Source: an uncultured Rhizobiaceae bacterium (GTDB lineage: Bacteria; Pseudomonadota; Alphaproteobacteria; Rhizobiales; Rhizobiaceae). From it: a DNA stretch of 64,000 nt. Made by a program: the position numbers and the translations under genes. The first letter of the stretch is position 1; every line of letters starts with the position of its first letter. The DNA lies in the NCBI GenBank assembly GCA_958296345.1, contig CATQIJ010000015.1, positions 36,747-100,746 on the forward strand, in the 5' to 3' direction. Shown in pieces: positions 57,298 through 64,000 of this stretch. Under the pieces are notes generated by a model. The model saw only the letters and a list, made by a program, of their open reading frames with translations. It made no database searches and had not been told where the DNA came from.

Positions 57298-58713
57298 CTA
57301 GGCAGCTTTTGCCATTGCAGCATTCATGATCGCTTCTGATACATCAATATAGTCATCTTGATTAACTTCAGCATCAACGAAGCCGTAAATATCAGCTGAC
57401 TGAACCTTAGACTTAACAGGCATCACCTCGATATCGACAACATCAAGTTCTAGATTGCTTTCTAACTCTTGAGACATTTCAGCGATCATAGCATCCCTAT
57501 CAATTTCAATTTCTTCAAGCGCTACAGCTTCTTCTACATCACTTTGGATTTGCACTTCAGCAGCTTCAATAGAAGCTCTGTTAGCAATTTCGGCAGCCTT
57601 GATTTTAGAGCTCTCGCGGGCTGTTTCTGCTGATAGTTTGCGAAGCAATAAAATCAACTCATCAACAACGTGATCTTTTTGACCCGTATAACTATCAAGC
57701 ACTTCACGTGTTACTAAGTAGGGTAAACGAGCTTGGTTTGATACTTCACCAGAAGATAAAAGATGCCTCCAAGATGAGATAGCCGTATGGAAAATTATAA
57801 AGGCAGATTTTGGTAATCCAGCCCGGTCATACAAAGCTTTGAAAGCTGATTTTCTATCCTTCGTCAGGATAGCTTCTACACGAGAAAACTTTACGCCACT
57901 TAACTCTGAAAATGCGCGTGCTACTAATGTGATGTTACCCATACAAACTGCACGTAAGAGATAACTTACAGTAATTTTCCCGCTCTCAATCATATTGCGA
58001 ACAAGATGAGTCACGTCTTCATTTGAGGCGTTTGCCACAAACGATATTGAAGCTTTATCACATGCTTCATGAATAACTTTATTCACTCGACTTTCTTGCA
58101 TCCAACCTTTTGAAGAAACCAACCCAGAAAGAGCTTCACCAAGTTTGTCTATTAGAATAAGGCGTGATTCTGCGGCTAAATCAGTGCGATCCAACAATAT
58201 CAATCTTATCTCTGTGACCGCCCCAAACCTCTGTGCAATTGTATGAAGGTTCTCTTGATTAAATCTAGCTGCAGGATTCATCATTAATGCCAGACAAGCA
58301 TCTTTGTGCCCGCTTTTACAAATGCTTGCGATGATTTTTTCGCTCAACCATGGTCGGCAAGCTATTGCAATTTGATTATCTACTTCTGAAGTCTCAACAA
58401 ATTCTACCAACTCCATGTCATGCAATACAGGCGATTGAGATAAGGCGATGATTGATACATCAAGTGTATCTGAAGCAAGAGCAGACATTATATGCCTTGG
58501 TGATTGCTTTCGTGCGCCAAAAGATTGCGCAAGAGCAACTCTAACGCATGGAGCTGGGTCTTCTAATAAAGTCGTAAGTGCAGCTTCCACATCTTCACGC
58601 TCCTCATTAGAAATATCACTTCTTAGATAAGCGCGAACAAGGGCAGAAGCTGCCTCAGTTCTCTTCGCTACACTAGCCGTTTCAACCCATTCCAGAAAAT
58701 ACTCAATTACCAT
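57298..58713 (-). CDS. DUF2336 domain-containing protein
   Basis: A 471-residue, largely alpha-helical protein with repeat-like helices (RTEAASALVRAYLRSDISNE; HIMSALASDTLDVSIIALSQ). An acidic C-terminal third rich in Glu/Ala (SIEAAEVQIQSDVEEAVALE) probably forms a coiled coil. DUF2336 proteins are confined mainly to alphaproteobacteria. No enzymatic motif or membrane segment was seen. Function unknown. Confidence 0.8.
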   Translation of the reverse strand: MVIEYFLEWVETASVAKRTEAASALVRAYLRSDISNEEREDVEAALTTLLEDPAPCVRVALAQSFGARKQSPRHIMSALASDTLDVSIIALSQSPVLHDMELVEFVETSEVDNQIAIACRPWLSEKIIASICKSGHKDACLALMMNPAARFNQENLHTIAQRFGAVTEIRLILLDRTDLAAESRLILIDKLGEALSGLVSSKGWMQESRVNKVIHEACDKASISFVANASNEDVTHLVRNMIESGKITVSYLLRAVCMGNITLVARAFSELSGVKFSRVEAILTKDRKSAFKALYDRAGLPKSAFIIFHTAISSWRHLLSSGEVSNQARLPYLVTREVLDSYTGQKDHVVDELILLLRKLSAETARESSKIKAAEIANRASIEAAEVQIQSDVEEAVALEEIEIDRDAMIAEMSQELESNLELDVVDIEVMPVKSKVQSADIYGFVDAEVNQDDYIDVSEAIMNAAMAKAA

Positions 58714-58825
58714 ACTAACTCCAGCCCATACACTTTGGACGTTACTCTTTAGAGGAGTTATAGCGCGTAATAATTAACGATCGGTTCACTATAGAAAAAA
58801 ATGTTTTGTTAACGTTTGCGGTAAT

Positions 58826-59434
58826 TCACCCCTTCCAATCAGGGCGTATCATTTCATGGAGATCACTCGTTAAACCAAAATCCATATAACCTAATCTGCT
58901 AACAGGCTCTGCTAAATTAACATCAAACCGGCCATCACGCAGCATGTCATCATTAATGTGCACACCAACAACTTGACCAATGATGACGAAAGCGCCTGTC
59001 AGGTTTCCTTCGACGTCGTTTGTCTCAACAACGCTTGTGACTTTACATTCCATGGCTGCATTAGCTTTTGCAACGCGTGGTGGTGCAACGATTTTACTTT
59101 CCGCTGTTTCAATACCGTAATATTCAAATTCACTAACATCAGAAGGCGCGTTTGCACTTGATAAATTCATTTCTTCCGACAGGCTTTTGCTAGCATAATT
59201 AAAAACGAATTCGCCCGTATCAACTGCATTACGTGCGTTATCTTTAAAGCCTTCAGAGGCAAACATCAGCATTGGGGGCATTCCTCCTACTGCATTGAAA
59301 AAACTGTAAGGGGCCAAGTTTGCTACACCATCAAGCGACAATGTTGATATCCAACCAATCGGGCGCGGAGCAACAATTGCCTTTATAGGATCATACTTTA
59401 AACTTGGGTCACGATTTTCTGGGGTGTAAAACAT
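58826..59434 (-). CDS. Flavin reductase family protein
   Basis: A 202-residue FMN-binding split-barrel protein. Typical segments are MFYTPENRDPSLKYDPIKAI, VAPRPIGWISTLSLDGVANL and APYSFFNAVGGMPPMLMFAS, with a C-terminal GRFDVNLAEPVSRLGYMDFG. Such enzymes supply reduced flavin to partner monooxygenases or act as oxidoreductases. No monooxygenase gene is adjacent. Complete. Confidence 0.88.
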   Translation of the reverse strand: MFYTPENRDPSLKYDPIKAIVAPRPIGWISTLSLDGVANLAPYSFFNAVGGMPPMLMFASEGFKDNARNAVDTGEFVFNYASKSLSEEMNLSSANAPSDVSEFEYYGIETAESKIVAPPRVAKANAAMECKVTSVVETNDVEGNLTGAFVIIGQVVGVHINDDMLRDGRFDVNLAEPVSRLGYMDFGLTSDLHEMIRPDWKG

Positions 59435-59558
59435 AAATTGGCTTTCATTGATAAGATCAAACAGAAGAATTAGGCGGGTTTTTTCAGTAAATCAATCTAC
59501 TGCCTTGAAAAATACGCAAAATTGCGCTTTGCATTATGACATGGAGAACAATTGATAG

Positions 59559-60416
59559 ATGAATCGTAATTTTCTAAACCGTATTCTTGTCGGACTGTGT
59601 ATGATGTTTAGCTTTCAAGCTATTGTACAAGCACAATCTTCAAATGAAACTGTCCGGCAACGCATACTCCTTGAAGCAAAGCTTAGTGAAACGGGCCCAA
59701 TTATACGTGACGGCATTGAATGGCGTATTTTCCCGCTTAATCTACAGCACCAAGATAAAACTGAAGAACTAGCTTATGCAACTGGTGGCTCCAAAGCATT
59801 TGATATTGAACCTGGTGAATACATTATTCATGCCGCTTACGGTCATGCAGGCGTTGTGAAGAAAATTTCAATTGGCAATGAAGCAGTTCGTGAAGAAATT
59901 AATTTAAATGCAGGTGGTTTAAAATTATTAGCAAATGCTACGGGCAATGTACGAATTCCAACTCGCATGTTAAAGTTTAATGTATATGAGCAAGCTATTC
60001 GCCAAGATGGATCTCGCAAGCTTTTAGCGCGTAATATTAGGGCTGGTGAAGTTACTACACTTCCAGTTGGCACATATCATGTTGTATCTACTTTTGGAAA
60101 ACTTAACGCAACTGTGCGTGCGGACTTACGTGTTCAACCAGGAAAGCTTACTGAAGCAAATCTAGAGCATCGTGCTGCAATATTGACCTTCCGTCTTGTA
60201 CGCTCATCTGGCGGCGATGCGGTTGCAGATACAGCTTGGTCAATTCTAACAGATGGTGGTGAAGTCATAAAAGAAAGTAATAGTACATTCCCAACAATGG
60301 TGCTTTCTGAAGGTAATTACACAGCGATAGCAAAACATAACGAAAAAATTTATAGCGAAGACTTCAAAGTTCGTTCTGGCTATAATAAAGACGTTGAAGT
60401 TTTAACGCCGAACTAA
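59559..60416 (+). CDS. Secreted beta-rich hypothetical protein
   Basis: A 285-residue product with a signal peptide (NRILVGLCMMFSFQAIVQAQ). The mature part has at least three related modules ending in a turn and aromatic strand: IEPGEYIIHAAYGHAGVV, LPVGTYHVVSTFGKLN and LSEGNYTAIAKHNEKIYSED. The pattern resembles PEGA-like or transthyretin-like beta modules that bind cell envelope components, but I cannot assign a family. It is followed 16 bases later by the Mcl1-like gene on the same strand and may share a transcript. Probably periplasmic. Confidence 0.7.
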   Translation: MNRNFLNRILVGLCMMFSFQAIVQAQSSNETVRQRILLEAKLSETGPIIRDGIEWRIFPLNLQHQDKTEELAYATGGSKAFDIEPGEYIIHAAYGHAGVVKKISIGNEAVREEINLNAGGLKLLANATGNVRIPTRMLKFNVYEQAIRQDGSRKLLARNIRAGEVTTLPVGTYHVVSTFGKLNATVRADLRVQPGKLTEANLEHRAAILTFRLVRSSGGDAVADTAWSILTDGGEVIKESNSTFPTMVLSEGNYTAIAKHNEKIYSEDFKVRSGYNKDVEVLTPN

Positions 60417-60432
60417 AATGTAATTTGGGGGA

Positions 60433-61419
60433 ATGATGAGTTTCACAAACCTAAGAGAAATACCTGCTCGCCTAAATCGCAGTCAATTAGCGGTTCCGGG
60501 AATTCAAACTCGTATGTTTGAAAAAGCAGCGAACTCAAATGCTGATATCGTATTTCTTGATCTTGAAGATGCTGTAGCACCTGATGACAAACCCCAAGCT
60601 CGCAGCCACGTCGTTGAAGCTGTGAATGATATTGATTGGGGAGGTAAATCAATTTCTGTACGCATCAACGGCCTTGATACGCATTATATGTACCGTGACC
60701 TCATTGATGTTGTCGAAGGATGTGGTTCAAAGCTTGATCTATTGCTTGTTCCAAAGGTTGGCACAGCTAGCGATGTATATGCGATTGATATGCTGCTTAC
60801 ACAAATTGAAACTGCCATGGGCTTTAAAAACCGAATTGGGCTTGAGATCATGATCGAGTCAGCCTTGGGTATGCAAAACATCAATGAAATTGCTTGCGCT
60901 AGCGACCGTATTGAATCACTTCACTTTGGTGCTGGTGATTATGCAGCATCCCTTCACGCCCAAACGACACACATCGGCGGCGTTAATAATGACTATGCCG
61001 TTTTAAGCGACGCCGATGATACTGGTCAACGCCAAAGATATATCAGCGACATCCATCACCATGCTCTTTCAACATTAATCATTGCTGCTCGTGCAAATGG
61101 ACTTCGCCCTATTGATTCAGCCTTCGGAGATTATTCTGATAGTGAAGGCTATATCGCTTCAGCTAAACGTGCAGCAGCTCTTGGGTGTGAAGGAAAATGG
61201 GCAATTCACCCTTCTCAAATTGGTTTGGCAAATGAAATTATGGGGCCATCAGAAACAGACGTAACAAGAGCTAAAGGTATTCTTGAAGCGATGAAGGCTG
61301 GCGCAAAAGAAGGCAAAGGTGCCGTCACATTTGAAGGGCGTATGATTGATTACGCAAATGTGCGTCAAGCTGAAATGCTTGTTAAAAAAGCAAGCCTGAT
61401 TTCAGCTGCCAAATCATAG
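60433..61419 (+). CDS. HpcH/HpaI-family CoA ester lyase (L-malyl-CoA/beta-methylmalyl-CoA lyase-like)
   Basis: A 328-residue protein of the citrate-lyase beta-subunit superfamily. It shows RSQLAVPGIQTRMFEKAANS, DIVFLDLEDAVAPDDKPQAR, SVRINGLDT and KWAIHPSQIGLANE. The pattern follows Mcl1 enzymes, which cleave malyl-CoA and beta-methylmalyl-CoA in the ethylmalonyl-CoA or 3-hydroxypropionate routes with a Mg-bound Glu/Asp pair. Length is normal. Two consecutive ATG codons are possible starts, after TTGGGGGA. No other pathway gene is adjacent, so a plain (S)-citramalyl-CoA or malyl-CoA thioesterase-like role cannot be excluded. Confidence 0.82.
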   Translation: MMSFTNLREIPARLNRSQLAVPGIQTRMFEKAANSNADIVFLDLEDAVAPDDKPQARSHVVEAVNDIDWGGKSISVRINGLDTHYMYRDLIDVVEGCGSKLDLLLVPKVGTASDVYAIDMLLTQIETAMGFKNRIGLEIMIESALGMQNINEIACASDRIESLHFGAGDYAASLHAQTTHIGGVNNDYAVLSDADDTGQRQRYISDIHHHALSTLIIAARANGLRPIDSAFGDYSDSEGYIASAKRAAALGCEGKWAIHPSQIGLANEIMGPSETDVTRAKGILEAMKAGAKEGKGAVTFEGRMIDYANVRQAEMLVKKASLISAAKS

Positions 61420-61424
61420 AGTCA

Positions 61425-62117
61425 TTACAAACGATTATCTGAAGTGTTTAAAGCTGCAATCTGATTTGTGACTTCCTTAAACAACTTCTGTTTTATCCGC
61501 TTTGGATATTCCTCAAAAGTATTTGCTGTCATTACAAATGCTTTTGGTCCTGCAATTACAAAATCTCGGTAGTACTTGGTGAGATTATCTGACGACCCCT
61601 CAATTGCTAGGCCATTTATTGTAAAACCATCATCGACTAAATGCTGACGCAACGCTAAAGGCTCTACGCCTTCGTTTGAATAACCATCACCTGAAACATC
61701 AATAACCTTACGCTTACATTCTGGAACGCCAGAAAATTGACTTGATGTAAAAGTAAGTGCATCTCCGATTGCTGTTGAAAAATTGCGCCACTGCCTAGGT
61801 GCATTTTCAACATTTTTAGCAAAATTTTCCACATCACTAAATTTATTCATACGCTGCCAATTTAAGCTTACGACCTGTCTTGAAGTGCCGGTCCATTGAA
61901 CGAGCATAACTGCAGCTTTTCGGCTAACCAATGCCTGAGAAACAGTAGGATCACACAGTGCGCCCGCAAGACCGTTCATTTGCAAGTCATATTCTTGCCT
62001 ATCGACAGATCCAGAAATATCAACTGTTAATGCAAGCGCGATCTCACAAGCCTTGGTTGCCGTAGTAAATACAATAGAGAGCCCTAAGAGTACGCCCAAG
62101 AATGAAATTTGTTTCAT
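61425..62117 (-). CDS. DUF1194 domain-containing protein (VWA-like)
   Basis: A 230-residue secreted protein with an N-terminal signal peptide (FLGVLLGLSIVFTTATKA). The von Willebrand A-like fold shows a MIDAS motif DISGSVD (residues 33-39) and VIDVSGDGYSNEG. It corresponds to DUF1194, found in alphaproteobacteria. Likely a periplasmic adhesion or scaffolding domain; function unknown. It converges on the Mcl1-like gene with a 5-base gap. Confidence 0.85.
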   Translation of the reverse strand: MKQISFLGVLLGLSIVFTTATKACEIALALTVDISGSVDRQEYDLQMNGLAGALCDPTVSQALVSRKAAVMLVQWTGTSRQVVSLNWQRMNKFSDVENFAKNVENAPRQWRNFSTAIGDALTFTSSQFSGVPECKRKVIDVSGDGYSNEGVEPLALRQHLVDDGFTINGLAIEGSSDNLTKYYRDFVIAGPKAFVMTANTFEEYPKRIKQKLFKEVTNQIAALNTSDNRL

Positions 62118-62399
62118 AAAAACCTTTCAAGCCGAGAAGACTTAATTACAGTTTATGGAACAAGCTCCATTCGTCAATCAAATGAAGCATATAAAGTCCA
62201 AATTGCTCATCACAAAAAAATGTTCTGTGTTTTACGTCTGATCAAATTGTATGCGAATTACCAAAAGCCCCATCAACAAAGGTTAATGAAGTAATTAAAA
62301 TATTTATGGCTCATCCGTATAAGTTAAATTGGTTGGACAAAAAATAAAAATTACGATCACTAAATTTACAGTAATCGTTATGACTTGGGGTACCGTATT

Positions 62400-63623
62400 A
62401 TGAATTCTAAATTCAGTGCATTTTATAATAACAGTCGAGGGAATATAGCTACTGCTGCGGCTCTAGTGTTACCCATGTTATTGTGTGTCGGTGCTTATGT
62501 TACTGATTATGTAATTATGTTTCATCAAAAAGCTGCTCTACAAGAAGCAGCAGATGCTGCTGCGTTGGCTGCAGTTAAAGAACTTGGGCTAGTTGGTGCT
62601 GATGAAAAACTAATCAGTTCGGTTGCTAATTCATACGTAAACTCAATTTTTAATGAAGCATCTACCGTAAGCGGTGACAATACAAACCTTAAAATAGTTG
62701 ACACTCCATCTAAAGAAGATTCTCAAGTAAAAATAGACCTTAGTTATACTTGGACACCTTTCTTGGCTCATTTGTTTGATTATCGTGTCACCCCAATTGA
62801 AGTATCTGCTACGGGAGCGCTTGCTGGTAATTCGCTTACTTGCATTATTGGTTTAATGCAGCCTCAACGATTGGCCAAATCAAGTATTCACCTTGATGAT
62901 AGATCTATCGTACAGGCAAATGATTGTGCTGTATTTAGTAACTCAGTATCCAGGTATGGTTTAAGAGCGGTTTCTTCAGCACAAATGACAGCTGGCACTA
63001 TTTGTTCTGCTGGTGGGGTTTTAACTCTTGGGTGGAGAGCAAAAGCTCAGTTTAGTCCTTCACCGATAACTGACTGCCCAAAGATTCAAGACCCTCTTTT
63101 ACAGCGCCCAGCACCAAATGTTACTGCGTGTAGGACTGAGAACAATAATAGAGAAGTAAACACTGATACAACACTCTCACCTGGTGTTTATTGTAATGGC
63201 TTGACCATTTCTGGTAATGCAAAAGTAACTCTTTCACCAAGTGTTTACGTCATAAAAGATGGCCCTTTAATTGTTAAAGACACAGCAACATTAACAGGTG
63301 TGAAATCTACTTTTTTCCTAACTGGTGCAAATTCTGTATTTGATTTTCAATCTGATACAACCATTGACCTTGCTGCTGCAGAAACAGGTAATACAGCTGG
63401 AATATTATTCTTCGAAGATCGTAATGTTCCCCACAGTTTTGATTTTAATCCATTCGACCTAGACAACCTCCCAAAGGACATAAGAGTACATAAAATCTCC
63501 AGTAATAACGCTAGGAACTTATTAGGTACGCTGTATTTATCCAATAGCATATTACTTGTAGATGCGGATGCACCTGTTGCAGATGATTCTGTATATACGG
63601 CGATTATTACAGGTAGGCTTTAG
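62400..63623 (+). CDS. TadE/TadG-like pilus-assembly protein with early stop near its C-terminus
   Basis: A 407-residue protein from ATG 62400 (MNSKFSAFYN), 15 bases after an alternative TTG. The N-terminal Tad-like domain has one membrane helix (GNIATAAALVLPMLLCVGAY) followed by KAALQEAADAAALAAVKELG. The distal part has beta-helix-like turns with ATLTGVKSTFFLTGANSVFD. After ITGRL a TAG (63621-63623) is followed by 33 in-frame codons (LQEGPILTLNSDYTDTEVPV...) to a second stop at 63725. This tail resembles the usual C-terminus of the family, so a Gln codon CAG probably became TAG. Role: Flp/Tad pilus or surface protein; no other tad genes are in the window. Confidence 0.75.
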   Translation: MNSKFSAFYNNSRGNIATAAALVLPMLLCVGAYVTDYVIMFHQKAALQEAADAAALAAVKELGLVGADEKLISSVANSYVNSIFNEASTVSGDNTNLKIVDTPSKEDSQVKIDLSYTWTPFLAHLFDYRVTPIEVSATGALAGNSLTCIIGLMQPQRLAKSSIHLDDRSIVQANDCAVFSNSVSRYGLRAVSSAQMTAGTICSAGGVLTLGWRAKAQFSPSPITDCPKIQDPLLQRPAPNVTACRTENNNREVNTDTTLSPGVYCNGLTISGNAKVTLSPSVYVIKDGPLIVKDTATLTGVKSTFFLTGANSVFDFQSDTTIDLAAAETGNTAGILFFEDRNVPHSFDFNPFDLDNLPKDIRVHKISSNNARNLLGTLYLSNSILLVDADAPVADDSVYTAIITGRL

Positions 63624-63729
63624 CTTCAGGAAGGTCCGATTCTCACATTGAACTCTGATTACACAGATACAGAAGTTCCCGTACCTGGTGGCTTAATAGC
63701 AACAACACCTAGACTGTTTAGGTAGTAAG

Positions 63730-64000
63730 TTATTTTACATTAAGTGCACTGGCATCTTTTACAGTGTAGATCTCAAGGGGGTCAACTCTTCCTCGGATTT
63801 TTGTCTTATGTAATGGAAATTTTGTAAAATTTAAGCCGCTTATTTTTGCGGTTTCTTGAGAGACTATTAACTGAGACTTATACTCTTTAGTCAAACTCTC
63901 AAGTCTGCTTGATGTGTTTACAACATCCCCGATAGCGGTAAGACTTACGGCACGGTTATAACCCATATTTCCTACTATCGCTTTCCCGCAATGAATACCG
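63730..64000 (-). CDS. C-terminal part of a class III adenylate/guanylate cyclase (continues beyond window)
   Basis: The frame runs off the right edge of the window. Visible are GIHCGKAIVGNMGYNRAVSL and TAIGDVVNTSSRLESLTKEY, the catalytic Asn and Arg region of the class III cyclase domain, then a short C-terminal beta region ending YTVKDASALNVK. N-terminal sensing or membrane parts are not in the window. It would be the second such cyclase within 56 kb. Confidence 0.82.
   Translation of the reverse strand, partial: GIHCGKAIVGNMGYNRAVSLTAIGDVVNTSSRLESLTKEYKSQLIVSQETAKISGLNFTKFPLHKTKIRGRVDPLEIYTVKDASALNVK

Noticed and set aside
55283..63623. TAA and TAG read as glutamine (genetic code change)
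   Set aside because: Many intact genes in the window end with TAA or TAG at their expected C-termini, so stop codons are not generally reassigned.

Overview
The window is a chromosomal segment of a low-GC alphaproteobacterium, most likely a member of the Hyphomicrobiales (Rhizobiales) or a close marine relative. Lineage markers are a MipZ division-site ATPase, a DUF1489 protein, an ATP12-family chaperone, DUF2336 and DUF1194 proteins, an Mcl1-like malyl-CoA lyase, and one uninterrupted transcription/translation cluster in alphaproteobacterial order. No rRNA, CRISPR array, insertion sequence or prophage was seen. One tRNA (Leu-GAG) is present.

Layout. 1-9300: serine deaminase (sdaA), DUF1489 protein, mipZ, typA (convergent with mipZ across a bidirectional terminator), tRNA-Leu, lipB, a disrupted alphaproteobacterial protein, an EamA transporter and a membrane-bound class III cyclase. 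9361-14334: a minus-strand gene run, Do-like protease, rarA, crcB, RluA-family pseudouridine synthase and ATP12-like chaperone. 14510-48518: the large minus-strand growth cluster, read from high to low coordinates: secE-nusG-rplKAJL-rpoBC, then a composite GGDEF/EAL gene, rpsL-rpsG-fusA-tuf, the S10 and spc gene sets, secY-adk, rpsM-rpsK-rpoA-rplQ, closed by a strong terminator. 48863-51164: a small accessory patch with an XRE regulator and palindromic operators, a small helical protein, a broken GNAT gene, a 55-residue membrane peptide and a broken PDC-type sensor. 51390-54214: an operon of a two-domain OlsF-like acyltransferase and a JmjC/cupin oxygenase-like protein, the best candidate here for an uncharacterised lipid-modification pathway. 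54359-64000: ggt with an internal stop, nadK, a DUF2336 protein, a flavin reductase, a secreted beta-rich protein, an Mcl1-like lyase, a DUF1194 protein, a TadE/G-like protein and the end of a second class III cyclase.

The most striking property is the number of single-base lesions. Ten one-base indels, most in A/T homopolymers, break seven genes, and each disrupted gene becomes a full-length family-like reading frame when one base is restored or removed. Two of the genes are essential (rpoC and rpsE), so most lesions probably reflect consensus or assembly error rather than real gene death. Two further genes (ggt and the TadE/G-like gene) carry in-frame stops where a glutamine codon is expected. 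Coordinates and products of these genes should be read with that in mind.
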